Source: an uncultured Alphaproteobacteria bacterium | GTDB lineage: Bacteria > Pseudomonadota > Alphaproteobacteria > UBA9655 | Length of the DNA: 52,084 nt | NCBI GenBank assembly: GCA_937967795.1 | Contig: CALBSK010000038.1 | Span: 1-52,084 of the forward strand | Direction of reading: 5' to 3' | Shown: in pieces, positions 1 through 9,464 of the stretch | How the letters are laid out: every line of letters starts with the position of its first letter | Position numbering within the stretch: position 1 is the first letter of the stretch | Notes under the pieces: generated by a model | The model's input: only the letters and a program-made list of their open reading frames with translations | Databases searched by the model: none | Told to the model about the DNA's origin: nothing | Translations under genes and position numbers: made by a program

Positions 1-26
1 ATTGGTTTGTTGTAGCAGCAGGGGGG

Positions 27-55
27 TTGATTGCATAATTAAAATATAATATATT
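27..55 (+). promoter_or_regulatory. Candidate sigma70 promoter of first small gene
   Basis: A TTGATT box (27-32) is followed after 17 bases by TATATT (50-55), about 30 bases before the first start codon. Spacing is ideal, but the surroundings are very AT-rich, so this is a weak prediction. Confidence 0.4.
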
Positions 56-85
56 TTTTCGGACAAAATATTTAGGAGAAAAGAG

Positions 86-472
86 ATGTATTTAGGAAAA
101 TCCGTTATTTTATTATGGGGGGCTCTTTCAATGGCGAGCGCTTCCCTTAACGCAAGTTCAACATGTCCTCCCCCTTCACACATAACGTGTGCATTAACCG
201 GAGCTGGGTATCAATGTACGGGCAATGGGTGGAGATCTGATACCATCTTTTCGAATGTTTTACCAACTGTTCGGGGACCAGTTCTCGCCACAACTGATAT
301 GATGTTTGGTCCGATATGCTGGTATCATATAGTTACTGATCCTCATACTCCCGTCGTTCAGATGCCCTTTATGAATCCACACATTAAGGATCCTCCTTGT
401 TCTCGTGCAAACAACCTTGCTCATCCTGGCTTTGATTGTGGGCCGGAGCATGGATTAGGGAACGCAAAGTAA
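86..472 (+). CDS. Small exported cysteine-rich protein, unknown function
   Basis: This 128-residue protein begins with a short basic start and a hydrophobic stretch ending in Ala/Ser-rich sequence near residue 24, typical of a Sec signal peptide. The mature part has about six cysteines (C27, C35 and C44 lie early, three more lie later), rich Pro/Gly/Thr content and no recognisable domain. An AGGAG ribosome site lies about 8 bases before the ATG. I do not recognise a family. Even cysteine number suggests disulfide bonds outside the cytoplasm. It is the first of three such small exported proteins in the window and stands alone between a promoter and a hairpin. Confidence 0.65.
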   Translation: MYLGKSVILLWGALSMASASLNASSTCPPPSHITCALTGAGYQCTGNGWRSDTIFSNVLPTVRGPVLATTDMMFGPICWYHIVTDPHTPVVQMPFMNPHIKDPPCSRANNLAHPGFDCGPEHGLGNAK

Positions 473-489
473 TCGATTGAAGACAGGGT

Positions 490-523
490 GATGATAAACC
501 CCCCGTAAAGGAGGGTTATCATC
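490..523 (+). terminator. Stem-loop after first small gene
   Basis: An 8-base perfect outer stem (GATGATAA / TTATCATC) continues into a C-run facing GGAGGG around a GTAAA loop, 17 bases after the stop codon. There is no strong U tail, so it may be an mRNA 3'-end hairpin instead of a full intrinsic terminator. Confidence 0.5.
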
Positions 524-725
524 TTCAAATAAAGGAAGCCTTACTTTTCAATCGGGTATTTAGAGTTCTTCCCTTCTTCAAAGTCGTCCCTCATTTCTTT
601 AACAGGATATTTAAAGGAGGTTTTTAGGAAGAAGATAATTTTAAACTCGATCCTCTTTCTTATAAAAAATAGCTTGCATTTTTTTGAAGACCTCTTTCTT
701 TTAACAAAAGGAAAGGACTCAAGTC

Positions 726-1616
726 GTGACAATCTTGCTTAAAAAACCCGATTGGATTCGTGTGAAAGCGCCGGTTTCAAAGGAATATCAAGAAACACGG
801 GATCTCATGCGGCACCAAAAATTGAATACGGTGTGCGAAGAAGCGGCGTGCCCTAATATTGGAGAGTGTTGGGCTAAAAAACATGCAACCTTTATGATTT
901 TGGGAAGCGTATGCACGCGTGCATGTCGTTTTTGTAATATAAAAACCGGTCGACCTAATCTTCTTGACCCCCATGAGCCAGAAAGGGTAGGGGAGACCGT
1001 GGCAAAAATAGGTCTTCAGCATGTGGTGGTCACCTCTGTGGATCGCGATGATCTCGAAGATGGAGGCGCCCTTCATTTTGCCCAAACTATTGAATCTATT
1101 CGAAGACAGGCGCCGCAAGCTACCATTGAGGTCTTAACCCCTGACTTTTTACGAAAGGAAGGAGCCATTGAAATTGTTGTCAACGCACGTCCTGATGTTT
1201 TCAATCATAATTTAGAAACAGTCCCCCGCCTTTATGCAGCAGTACGACCAGGTGCCCGCTATTTTCATTCACTGCGTCTTTTGCAAACGGTGAAAGATTT
1301 GGATCCCTCCATCTTTACAAAATCAGGGATGATGGTCGGTTTGGGAGAGGATAAAGGTGAGGTTTATCAGGTTATGGATGACTTACGTGCTGCAAATGTT
1401 GATTTTTTGACGATTGGGCAATATCTTCAGCCTACTCCGAAACATCATCATGTGGATCGGTTTGTAACGCCCGAAGAATTTGAGGATTATGCCCGCATGG
1501 CCCGTGGGAAAGGTTTCTTAATGGTGTCAGCATCTCCCCTAACCCGTTCTTCTTATCACGCGGGAGATGATTTTCTTCGGTTAAAAACTGCTCGAGAAGC
1601 GCAATTGAGTCGATAA
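726..1616 (+). CDS. lipA: Lipoyl synthase (radical SAM)
   Basis: The enzyme inserts two sulfurs into the octanoyl chain on E2/H-protein lipoyl domains, making lipoate for pyruvate and 2-oxoglutarate dehydrogenases. The protein has 296 residues and the LipA hallmarks: an N-terminal auxiliary-cluster triad C37, C42, C48, the radical-SAM triad C63-x3-C67-x2-C70, and a C-terminal RSSYHAGD containing the auxiliary-cluster serine. The start is GTG, after an AAAGGA-type site. The next gene's ATG follows the TAA directly, so the two are one transcript. It depends on Fe-S supply from the isc operon found later in the window. Confidence 0.96.
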   Translation: MTILLKKPDWIRVKAPVSKEYQETRDLMRHQKLNTVCEEAACPNIGECWAKKHATFMILGSVCTRACRFCNIKTGRPNLLDPHEPERVGETVAKIGLQHVVVTSVDRDDLEDGGALHFAQTIESIRRQAPQATIEVLTPDFLRKEGAIEIVVNARPDVFNHNLETVPRLYAAVRPGARYFHSLRLLQTVKDLDPSIFTKSGMMVGLGEDKGEVYQVMDDLRAANVDFLTIGQYLQPTPKHHHVDRFVTPEEFEDYARMARGKGFLMVSASPLTRSSYHAGDDFLRLKTAREAQLSR

Positions 1617-2054
1617 ATGAGCACTCGTCTCCATACCCATTTTCTCCCTTATCGTGCTGATCAGCTTTATGATTTAGTGGCGGATATAGAAAGGTATCCC
1701 GAATTTTTACCGTGGTGTTCGGCTGTTCGTCTGCTTTCAAAATCAGAGACAGAAATCGTTGCGGATCTTGTTGTCGGATATAAATTTTTTCGGGAGACGT
1801 TTCGCTCTCGCGTTCATTTAATCCCTCGGACTCGTATTGATGTGGAATATATCACCGGACCTTTTCATTATTTAAATAATCATTGGGTTTTTAAAGAAGG
1901 GCCTCAGTCAGGCACAAATGTTGATTTTTTTATTGATTTCCAATTTCGAAACAGCCTCTTTCAAAGGGCTACACAGTTGGTATTTGAAAATGCCTTTAAC
2001 CAAATGCTGACTGCTTTTGAAAAGCGCGCCCATCAATTATATGGAGAGCCGTGA
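1617..2054 (+). CDS. Coq10/RatA-type START-domain protein (ubiquinone-binding)
   Basis: This 145-residue protein has the small SRPBCC/START fold signature of the Coq10/RatA family (opening RLHTHFLPYRADQLYDLVAD, then the ERYPEFLPWCSA segment). Family members bind ubiquinone and help respiration; RatA in E. coli was also described as a ribosome-association toxin, a role that is doubtful in this context. It starts on the base after the lipA stop codon, and the lipA-coq10 pairing is common in alphaproteobacteria. Respiratory ubiquinone chaperone is the better reading. Confidence 0.85.
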   Translation: MSTRLHTHFLPYRADQLYDLVADIERYPEFLPWCSAVRLLSKSETEIVADLVVGYKFFRETFRSRVHLIPRTRIDVEYITGPFHYLNNHWVFKEGPQSGTNVDFFIDFQFRNSLFQRATQLVFENAFNQMLTAFEKRAHQLYGEP

Positions 2055-2220
2055 AAAGTTATCTGAACGAATAGAGGGATCCCCTATTTCTTCAGGCTGA
2101 TCAAAGGATTTTCACAAATTGTTTTGATCGCAATCTTCAGCTCCCTGATTTGATTGGGTGCATTGATTTCAGTTGGGGTATCGCCTCAACTTAAGAGTTC
2201 ACCATGGGTTTTCCCTGACC

Positions 2221-3618
2221 TTAGTTTCCTGTCTGTAGCCTTTCAACGAGCTCTTTAACAGAAGGGATATAACCACCCGCATAGAAGGGATCTTCGGAAA
2301 AACAATAAGCAGCATGGCCTGCAAACATCAGTTGGGTATCCACTTCTTCGCTATGGCTAATCGCTTGAAGGGTTTTTTGAATGCAGAAAGATCGCGGGTC
2401 CGCTTTTCGACCTGTGGTGCCCGTTTCACCTTGTGACCAATTACTGAAAAGACAAGCACTCAAACAACCCATGCAATTAATTTGATCCGTCAGAATTTCA
2501 TGAGCTTTTTCAGATCTTACAAAAATGAGAGTGGAATCAGGTGTGCGCATGGCTTCCGTGTAGCCCTGCTTTACCCATGCTTCTGCCATCTCTTTATCAT
2601 GCGGTGTAAGGTAAACCAACCTTCCTCGAGCACCGACAGGAAAGCCTTCTGTATGATCGCCTACAGAGGTAATGGAATAAGCAACTTGACGCGTTGAGCG
2701 TTCCTTTAATTCATCCAAGAAAGGATTTGATACGGCGGAGGAATAAAATCCTGTAGGACTAAAGCGGTTCAGATAAATATCACCAGGCTTTAAAGTTAAA
2801 AGACGCCGCTTCCATGCATCTGAAATGGGACTTTCTTGTGTCAGGAGAGGCCGTGTTCCAAATTGAAAGACAATGGGACCTAAATCAGGATTTTCAATCC
2901 AATCTGTCCATTCTCTTAAATACCAAACACCTCCTGCCATTACGATAGGCACGTCATGAAGTCCAAATTCTCGCATCACTTGACGAAGTTCCAAAACGCG
3001 AGGATATGGATCTTCTGGCTTATCAGGATCCTCACCATTGCTGAGCCCATTATGACCACCTGCACGCCAAGGATCCTCATAAACAACGGCCCCTAACCAT
3101 TCTGGAAACTTATGAAAAGCGCGTTTCCAAAGAGCTCGAAAAGCACGTCCCGAAGAAACAATAGGATAATAATACATGCCATAACTTGCTGTAATTTGGG
3201 CGATCCGATAAGGCATTCCGGCTCCACAGGTTACGCCATGTACAAATGAGCTGACTTTCTCTAAAATACCGTGCAACACTTCTTCAACGGCCGCCATCTC
3301 CCAAAGGACATTCATATGAAGGCGACCTTCTCCATTGGATCGTTCATAAGCGAGTTTAGCTTGGGTAATTCCTCCTTGAATGGCATATTTAATAAGCTCA
3401 TGATGCCGTTCCCTACGGGTTTTGCCTTTATAAATAATAGGGATCAAGTTTCCTTGGCTATCAAGAGCGTCTGCATTGACGGCAGAAAAAGTGCCTATTC
3501 CTCCCGCTGCAGCCCAAGCTCCAGAACTTTCTCCGTTAGAGATGGAAATGCCTTTCCCTCCTTCAATAAGAGGAAGAACGTCGCGTCCTGATAGGCGTAT
3601 AGAATTAAGCGGCTTCAA
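2221..3618 (-). CDS. Nitronate monooxygenase / YrpB-like flavin oxidoreductase
   Basis: This 465-residue protein belongs to the FMN-dependent TIM-barrel group of 2-nitropropane dioxygenase/FabK relatives. The barrel segments VPIVMAGGVWYL and GPIVFQFGTRPLLT are those that usually hold the FMN phosphate. A long C-terminal extension carries a CMGCLSAC motif and further cysteines, typical of the long alphaproteobacterial form. The start appears to be TTG, 9 bases after a GGAGG. A closer ATG (3627) opens a tiny out-of-frame 6-codon reading frame overlapping it. The true substrate cannot be read from sequence. Confidence 0.85.
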   Translation of the reverse strand: MKPLNSIRLSGRDVLPLIEGGKGISISNGESSGAWAAAGGIGTFSAVNADALDSQGNLIPIIYKGKTRRERHHELIKYAIQGGITQAKLAYERSNGEGRLHMNVLWEMAAVEEVLHGILEKVSSFVHGVTCGAGMPYRIAQITASYGMYYYPIVSSGRAFRALWKRAFHKFPEWLGAVVYEDPWRAGGHNGLSNGEDPDKPEDPYPRVLELRQVMREFGLHDVPIVMAGGVWYLREWTDWIENPDLGPIVFQFGTRPLLTQESPISDAWKRRLLTLKPGDIYLNRFSPTGFYSSAVSNPFLDELKERSTRQVAYSITSVGDHTEGFPVGARGRLVYLTPHDKEMAEAWVKQGYTEAMRTPDSTLIFVRSEKAHEILTDQINCMGCLSACLFSNWSQGETGTTGRKADPRSFCIQKTLQAISHSEEVDTQLMFAGHAAYCFSEDPFYAGGYIPSVKELVERLQTGN

Positions 3619-3750
3619 CGCTCATTACCTCCTCAAAAAGAAACGGCAAAAAAACTGTTATAGTTATAATATTAAAATGGTTTCCTTGAGCGTCCTTCAC
3701 TGTAATTCTCTACTGGCTTTGCCCGAGGGAAATTCTCCATTGATGCTGCA

Positions 3751-5883
3751 CTAAGCTTCGCTCTCCGCTATCGTCCTGTCGGAAGAAATCTCATGTCCTG
3801 TCATCTGATCAACGCGCTTCATACTGAGGCGAATCTTTCCGCGATTATCCATTTCGAGGACTTTTACAAAAATCTCATCTCCTACTTTAAGGACATCACT
3901 CACTTTTTCAAGACGTCGGGGAACGATTTCACTGATATGGACAAGCCCATCTTGACTGCCAAAGAAGCTCACGAAAGCGCCAAAGTCAACAAGTCTTACG
4001 ACCTTGCCTTTATAGATAGCTCCCACTTCGGGTTCATCTGTTATACCACGAATCCATTTTTCAGCAGCTTCAATAACTTCTGCATTGGGGCCTGAAAGAT
4101 TAATCGTGCCATCATCAGAAATATCGATTTTAGCGCCCGTTGTTTCGCAGATTTCGCGAATGACTTTTCCCCCACTTCCAATGACTTCTCGAATTTTATC
4201 TTTAGGGATGGCAAAAGCGATCATTCGAGGGGCATATTCCTTTACTTCATCGCGAGCAACGTCCATAACCTCTGCCATTTTCCCAAGAATATGCAGCCGC
4301 CCTATGCGTGCTTGTTCAAGAGCAATTTCCATGATACTTCGCGTAATACTGGTTATCTTTAGGTCCATCTGTAGGGCTGTAATTCCTTTATCCGTTCCAG
4401 CAACTTTAAAATCCATATCTCCAAGATGATCTTCATCACCTATAATATCTGAAAGAACAGCAAATTCTTTTCCTTCCTTGATAAGGCCCATAGCAATACC
4501 TGCCACAGGAGCTTCCAAAGGAACGCCGGCGTCCATCAAAGCAAGAGAAGCTCCACAAACAGAAGCCATAGAAGAAGACCCATCTGATTCGGTGATTTCT
4601 GATACAACCCGTAAGGTGTAGGGAAATTTGTCTTTTGAAGGCATTAAAGGATGAAGAGCACGCCAAGCGAGTTTCCCATGACCAATTTCACGACGGCCAG
4701 GCCCGCTCATGCGTCCCGTTTCTCCTACGGAATAGGGGGGAAAGTTATAATGGAGGAGGAAATTTTGTTTATGTTCGCCTTCGAGAGCATCAATGGTTTG
4801 CTCATCTTGTCCTGTCCCCAGTGTTGCAACCACAAGGGCTTGCGTCGATCCTCTTGTAAATAAGGCGCTGCCATGAGTTCTCGGGAGAATACCCACCTCA
4901 GAGGTGATAGGACGAATTGTCTTTGTATCCCGTCCATCAATTCGAAGACTTGTTTTTAAAATCTCTCCCCGAACCAAATTTTTTTCCAGCTCCTTAAATT
5001 CAATAACAGAAAGAGCTTCAGGGAAATCTTCCTCTTTTAAGGCCTCTATTGTTTGAGCTTTCACGAGCGCTAATTTTTCATGGCGAAGACTTTTATCCTT
5101 GATGCCATAGGCAGCTTTAAGATCATTTGTTGCCAGCTCTTTTAAACGTTCAATGAGCTTATCTTTTTGAGGATCTTCCGGAGAAAGTTTCCAGGGATCT
5201 TTCGCACACTCTTCTGCAAGTTCAATAATAGCTTGAATGACGGGTTGAAAATGGGTGTGGCCAAACATTACAGCTTCTAACATTTGAGCTTCGGAAAGCT
5301 CATAAGCTTCTGACTCTACCATTAACACACCTTCCGCTGTTCCTGCGACCACCAAATTCAGCTTAGACGTCGGGGCTTGAGCAAGTGTTGGGTTTAAAAT
5401 AAATTCCCCATTAACAAAACCGACCCGTGCACCTCCGATAGGGCCTAAGAAAGGAAGTCCTGAAATTGTCAAAGCAGCAGACGCCCCTATGATGGCTGGA
5501 ATATCAGGAGGTGTTTCCATATCATGGCTTAAAACCGTACAAATAACTTGCGTATCATTACGAAAGTTAGGGGCGAAGAGAGGGCGAATAGGACGATCAA
5601 TAAGACGTGAAACTAAGGTTTCATGCTCGCTTGGCTTTCCTTCTCGTTTAAAAAATCCTCCCGGAATTCGTCCTGCAGCAAAAGCTTTTTCCTGATATTG
5701 AACGGTCAGTGGGAAAAAATCTACCCCTGGGTTGGCCTCTTTTCGAGCCACAACCGTACACAAAACAACAGTTTCTCCATAAGTAACGAGGACAGCTCCA
5801 TCTGCTTGCCGGGCAAGTTTCCCTGTTTCAAGCGTTAGTTTTTGTTCGCCCCAGTTAAGTTCCTTCCGATAAGTTTTAAACAT
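3751..5883 (-). CDS. pnp: Polynucleotide phosphorylase
   Basis: This 3'-5' phosphorolytic exoribonuclease has 710 residues and the complete architecture: two RNase PH domains joined by a helical domain, a KH domain with the GSGGKVIREI loop near residue 565, and an S1 domain (GAIYKGKVVRLVDFGAFVSF) near residue 625. The second RNase PH core has the expected FPYTLRVVSEITESDGSSS segment. It forms the degradosome core with RNase E in many bacteria. It follows rpsO by 24 bases in the conserved truB-rpsO-pnp cluster, so it is probably cotranscribed; in enterobacteria it represses its own mRNA, which cannot be judged here. Confidence 0.98.
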   Translation of the reverse strand: MFKTYRKELNWGEQKLTLETGKLARQADGAVLVTYGETVVLCTVVARKEANPGVDFFPLTVQYQEKAFAAGRIPGGFFKREGKPSEHETLVSRLIDRPIRPLFAPNFRNDTQVICTVLSHDMETPPDIPAIIGASAALTISGLPFLGPIGGARVGFVNGEFILNPTLAQAPTSKLNLVVAGTAEGVLMVESEAYELSEAQMLEAVMFGHTHFQPVIQAIIELAEECAKDPWKLSPEDPQKDKLIERLKELATNDLKAAYGIKDKSLRHEKLALVKAQTIEALKEEDFPEALSVIEFKELEKNLVRGEILKTSLRIDGRDTKTIRPITSEVGILPRTHGSALFTRGSTQALVVATLGTGQDEQTIDALEGEHKQNFLLHYNFPPYSVGETGRMSGPGRREIGHGKLAWRALHPLMPSKDKFPYTLRVVSEITESDGSSSMASVCGASLALMDAGVPLEAPVAGIAMGLIKEGKEFAVLSDIIGDEDHLGDMDFKVAGTDKGITALQMDLKITSITRSIMEIALEQARIGRLHILGKMAEVMDVARDEVKEYAPRMIAFAIPKDKIREVIGSGGKVIREICETTGAKIDISDDGTINLSGPNAEVIEAAEKWIRGITDEPEVGAIYKGKVVRLVDFGAFVSFFGSQDGLVHISEIVPRRLEKVSDVLKVGDEIFVKVLEMDNRGKIRLSMKRVDQMTGHEISSDRTIAESEA

Positions 5884-5907
5884 TCTATTTTAATTCCTTT
5901 TATGGTC

Positions 5908-6177
5908 TTAGCGACGGAGTCCAAGTTTCTCAATAAGTTTCGTATAACGGCTTACCTCTGTACGCTTTAAATAATCCAAAAGACGGCGCCTACGGCTCAC
6001 AAGAAGCAGCAGACCTCGACGAGAGTGAAAATCCTTTTCATGAGTTCCCAAGTGGGACGTGAGGTTAGTGATCCGCTCTGTTAAAACAGCCACCTGCACT
6101 TCAGGTGATCCGGTGTCGGTTGCTTTTGTTGCGAACTCTTTGATAAGCTCTTGTTTTCGTCTACCTGTAATCGACAT
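5908..6177 (-). CDS. rpsO: Ribosomal protein S15
   Basis: The 89-residue protein matches S15 along its full length, with the TGSPEVQVAVLTERITNL and SRRGLLLLVSRRRRLLDYL segments that contact the three-way junction of 16S rRNA and helix 23. Standard length. It lies between truB and pnp on the same strand, with gaps of 15 and 24 bases. Confidence 0.99.
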   Translation of the reverse strand: MSITGRRKQELIKEFATKATDTGSPEVQVAVLTERITNLTSHLGTHEKDFHSRRGLLLLVSRRRRLLDYLKRTEVSRYTKLIEKLGLRR

Positions 6178-6192
6178 CTTTTAACTCCTATC

Positions 6193-7068
6193 TCATTCTA
6201 TATTGAACACACGTAGGGGCGTTATGCGCCCCATCCCTACTTTTGCAAGGGCTTGCGGTATTCCTTTACACAAGACCAAAGCCACATCTTCCGTTTTTTC
6301 ATGGAAAGAAGAGATAGCTTGACCTTGACGAAGTTTCACCGCTTCATCGCCTTGTATCTCAAGAGCCAGGATGTCGGCCAGCGCATCTTGAAGAGGCAAG
6401 ACATAGTTTATCAATTCCGTGTTATGCCCTATCTTGAGAAGAGAATCTAGTAAAATCGCATTTGACTCATGAAAAGGTCCTGCTATTAGGCGTCTTAAGG
6501 CCGTAATGTGGCCACATGTTCCTAAACCTAAAGCTAAATCTCGGGCTAAACTTCTCACATAGGTGCCTTTGCTACAAACAACTTCAAAGATGGCTGAATT
6601 TAGGGAGGCTATAACCAGAGATAAGGATTCAATCTTAACTTCCCGTGGTTTTAAAGATACCTCTTCTCCTTGTCGAGCCAAAGCATACGCACGCTTGCCC
6701 TCTACCTTAAGGGCTGAATAAATAGGCGGAACTTGTTCGATATGGCCTATAAAAGAAGGAAGAATTTCTATGATTTCCTCAAGCGTGGGTCTTTTAGATG
6801 AAGTTTTTGTGATCTCTCCTTCTCGATCCTCTGTCGAGCGGGCTTCTCCCCACTGCACTTTAAAACGATACGATTTTTTGCCATCTAAAACATAGGAAAG
6901 CGTCTTTGTGGCTTCCCCTAAAGCAATGGGCAAAACACCTGTCGCCAAAGGGTCTAGCGTTCCTCCATGCCCTGCTTTTTTGACTTTAAAAAGACGCTTA
7001 ATCTTAGCAACAACATGCGCTGAAGATATCCCCTCAGGTTTGTCGACGATAACCCAACCATGAATCAT
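6193..7068 (-). CDS. truB: tRNA pseudouridine-55 synthase
   Basis: It converts U55 in the tRNA T-loop to pseudouridine. The catalytic segment GHGGTLDPLATGVLPIALG with its aspartate lies near residue 40, and the KGTYVRSLARDLA motif is present. A longer frame opens with a TTG at 7089, but the ATG at 7068 sits 5 bases after AGAAGG and gives the usual MxxGWVIVDKPEG start, so I use 292 residues. The thumb and C-terminal PUA-like region are of normal length. First gene of the truB-rpsO-pnp group. Confidence 0.97.
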   Translation of the reverse strand: MIHGWVIVDKPEGISSAHVVAKIKRLFKVKKAGHGGTLDPLATGVLPIALGEATKTLSYVLDGKKSYRFKVQWGEARSTEDREGEITKTSSKRPTLEEIIEILPSFIGHIEQVPPIYSALKVEGKRAYALARQGEEVSLKPREVKIESLSLVIASLNSAIFEVVCSKGTYVRSLARDLALGLGTCGHITALRRLIAGPFHESNAILLDSLLKIGHNTELINYVLPLQDALADILALEIQGDEAVKLRQGQAISSFHEKTEDVALVLCKGIPQALAKVGMGRITPLRVFNIE

Positions 7069-7393
7069 AAATACCTTCTGTAATTTCAATTTTAAATGAA
7101 GAGTTAGATCAAGTTTTATAAGTATATCTATACAAAAACGGAGTTTATTAGATTTTTATGGAGATAAGCAAGGCTCATCTAAAAGAAAAGGCTGAAAACC
7201 ATTTTGCTCCACAGTGTATTTCCAAATTTATTTTTTCCAACCTTTTGTGGATACTTCTGCGCCAAGGGAATAGAAGTGAGTGGTGCAATGTATTGTGTTG
7301 TAAGTGTTTTTTATAAATTATCGAGTAGCCACTTGCCCTGACAATAGTGCGTTCTTATATAAGAATATAAGTTGTTAAAAGAGTGGTGGTGTT
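7069..7393. other. Intergenic region between divergent truB and secreted protein gene
   Basis: About 320 AT-rich bases without a convincing gene. It must hold the divergent promoters; the only one I can point to is at 7333-7361. One DnaA-box-like TGTGGATAC occurs near 7245, alone and therefore not evidence of an origin. Confidence 0.5.
7333..7361 (+). promoter_or_regulatory. Candidate promoter for secreted papain-like protein
   Basis: TTGCCC (7333-7338), 17-base spacer, TATATA (7356-7361), ending 32 bases before the ATG. Confidence 0.4.
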
Positions 7394-8188
7394 ATGAAAA
7401 ACTTAATTTTTTCTCTATTTGTTTTAAATTTTTTGACGGGAACTTTATGCCATTCTATGGACGATTCTACGTCTAACTTCCTAGGTACAATGGCCGGTAC
7501 GCCAACGCGCATTAAATGTTCTATACATAATAAAATGACTTACGCTAGATTATATCAGGGCGTTCTTGGCACTGATGATGTAAGAAAAGAAGTAGCAAAA
7601 GCAGGTGAGACTAAATGTGGCTGGGGTGAGGGGTATAAATTTATTGGCGAAGATTATTCATTTACCCCCCTTAGTAAAATCAAACACTATGGAACAAAAT
7701 TTAGCGTCCGACCATCGAGGATGCCAGGCGGTGGTTTTTTTCTAACCTTGCAAAAATTCAATGAGGAAGAAAGATTTATAAATTGCTTTGGCTATGCACT
7801 TGGAACATTTGGAGAAAACTTGGAACACCTGGCTCAGAAAAATATGAGTGAAATACAAAATTCAGTTTTCGAGAGTATTGATACGGCCATTGGCTCCTGG
7901 TTTGACTGCATTACGGATGAACCAAAAGATGGTGATTTGGTCATCTATCAAACACGTCAGCGTGAAACAACGCCTCGTGGTAACATAATAGATTCCGGAG
8001 AAAACACTCATGCCGGCATTTATCGAAATAGCGAGCCGAATTGGAATTCCCCATTGGGCGGTGCCGTAGAATCAAAATGGGGCTGGCTCGGAAATCCATA
8101 TGTTTTCCAACACGATGTTTTTTTTACTCCCGATTTCTATGGCTCACTTGTGAAGTTTTATCGAATCAAAGATAGAGGCGTTAGTTAA
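7394..8188 (+). CDS. Exported protein with candidate papain-like (Cys/His) fold
   Basis: The 264-residue protein has a clear signal peptide (about residues 1-20, ending near LCHSM). The mature part shows the order seen in NlpC/P60- and CHAP-like cysteine hydrolases: NCFGYALG with a candidate nucleophilic Cys near residue 132, PKDGDLVIY near 180, THAGIYR with a candidate His near 213, and VESKWGWLG near 230. This is pattern recognition of the fold, not a family match. The substrate could be peptidoglycan, a protein or a lipid amide. It is a single gene converging on aspC with a 3-base gap. Export and the hydrolase-like motifs make it a candidate effector or wall enzyme. Confidence 0.6.
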   Translation: MKNLIFSLFVLNFLTGTLCHSMDDSTSNFLGTMAGTPTRIKCSIHNKMTYARLYQGVLGTDDVRKEVAKAGETKCGWGEGYKFIGEDYSFTPLSKIKHYGTKFSVRPSRMPGGGFFLTLQKFNEEERFINCFGYALGTFGENLEHLAQKNMSEIQNSVFESIDTAIGSWFDCITDEPKDGDLVIYQTRQRETTPRGNIIDSGENTHAGIYRNSEPNWNSPLGGAVESKWGWLGNPYVFQHDVFFTPDFYGSLVKFYRIKDRGVS

Positions 8189-8191
8189 GCA

Positions 8192-9394
8192 TTACCTCAA
8201 CAACCCAATCGCTTGTGAAATGCGATGGCAAGCTTCCAGCAGAAGCTTTGTATCAGACGCATAAGAAATTCTAAAATAGGGAGAAAGACCAAAGGCTGTC
8301 CCTGGCACCACAGCCACTCCTGCTGCTTCTAAAAGGTAGGTTGCGAAATCTGTATCGCTGGTGATGATTGTTCCTGAAGGTGTTTTCCTTCCCATCAAAG
8401 CTGCACAAGAAGGATAAAGATAGAAAGCCCCTTGGGGTTTAAGACAGGTAAGTCCTGGGATTGCGTTTAAAATTTCAAAAGCTTTATCTCGCCTTTCCGC
8501 AAAGACCTTCACCCAGTCTTTAATAAAATCTTGAGAACTTTCAAGTGCAACCAAGGCCGCTTCTTGAGAAAGAGAATTTGCGTTTGAAGTAGATTGTGAT
8601 TGCAAAATGGTCATCGCTTCAATGAGAGGGAGAGGCCCCGCGCCATAGCCGATCCGTAACCCTGTCATGGCATAGGTTTTAGAAAGGCCATTTATGGTAA
8701 GAATTCTTTCCTTTAAGTCAGGGGCTACTTGGGCAAGAGTCGTAAAGGGGAATCCATCATACACAAGGTGTTCGTAAATATCATCACTTAGAACATAAAG
8801 GCGGGGGGCCTTCCGAATGACTCCTGCCAAAGATTCCAATTCACCCCTCGTATAGGTCATGCCGGAAGGATTATTGGGGGAATTTAAAATAAGCCACTTC
8901 GTTTTTGGAGTGATCGCCGCTGCCAAATTTTCAGGTGTTAATTTCAGATGATTCTCAAGAGTACACCTTACCATAACAGGTGTCCCTTCCGCAATCTCAA
9001 CCATATCAGGATAGGAAACCCAATAAGGAGCTGGAATAATGACTTCATCCCCCGGATTGAGAGAAGCTAAAAAGGCATTAAAAATAACTTGTTTTGCCCC
9101 TCCACCAACAATGACTTGATTGGGCGTATACTCAATATCGTTTTCCCGTTTAAATTTTTCGACGATCGCTTTCCTTAAAGGCAAAGTTCCTTCAACAGCC
9201 GTATATTTAGTTTTGCCCAGAGAAAGCGCTCTCGTAACGGCTTCCTTAATATGGTCAGGGGTATCAAAATCAGGTTCTCCTGCCCCAAGGCCTATAACAT
9301 CGTGTCCCAGGGCCTTGAGCTCGGCTGCACGTGCTGTAACTGCTAGGGTGGGTGAAGGTTTAATCCGTCCCATACGTTGACTAAGAAATACCAT
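8192..9394 (-). CDS. aspC: Aspartate aminotransferase (class I, PLP)
   Basis: The 400-residue protein matches the alphaproteobacterial AspC/AAT subgroup I-gamma: opening SQRMGRIKPSPTLAVTARA, the NSPNNPSGMTYTRGEL cofactor-site segment, the PLP-lysine region NGLSKTYAMTGLRIGY near residue 235, and the C-terminal FRISYA with the substrate-carboxylate arginine. It exchanges amino groups between aspartate and 2-oxoglutarate; some members also act on prephenate. Its start codon overlaps the longest possible frame of the divergent ogt gene. Confidence 0.95.
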   Translation of the reverse strand: MVFLSQRMGRIKPSPTLAVTARAAELKALGHDVIGLGAGEPDFDTPDHIKEAVTRALSLGKTKYTAVEGTLPLRKAIVEKFKRENDIEYTPNQVIVGGGAKQVIFNAFLASLNPGDEVIIPAPYWVSYPDMVEIAEGTPVMVRCTLENHLKLTPENLAAAITPKTKWLILNSPNNPSGMTYTRGELESLAGVIRKAPRLYVLSDDIYEHLVYDGFPFTTLAQVAPDLKERILTINGLSKTYAMTGLRIGYGAGPLPLIEAMTILQSQSTSNANSLSQEAALVALESSQDFIKDWVKVFAERRDKAFEILNAIPGLTCLKPQGAFYLYPSCAALMGRKTPSGTIITSDTDFATYLLEAAGVAVVPGTAFGLSPYFRISYASDTKLLLEACHRISQAIGLLR

Positions 9395-9464
9395 GAAATC
9401 CTCGCGACTTGCCTTTCTATATATGATACTGCAAAATATTAAAAATTTCTACTGGAGTGCGCAA

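Noticed and set aside
541..732. 63-codon minus-strand frame before lipA
   Set aside because: Low-complexity Lys/Phe-rich translation of AT-rich DNA, no ribosome site, overlaps the lipA start.
2070..2086. Near-palindrome ATAGAGGGATCCCCTAT after the coq10-like gene
   Set aside because: Short imperfect stem without U run; too weak to call a terminator.
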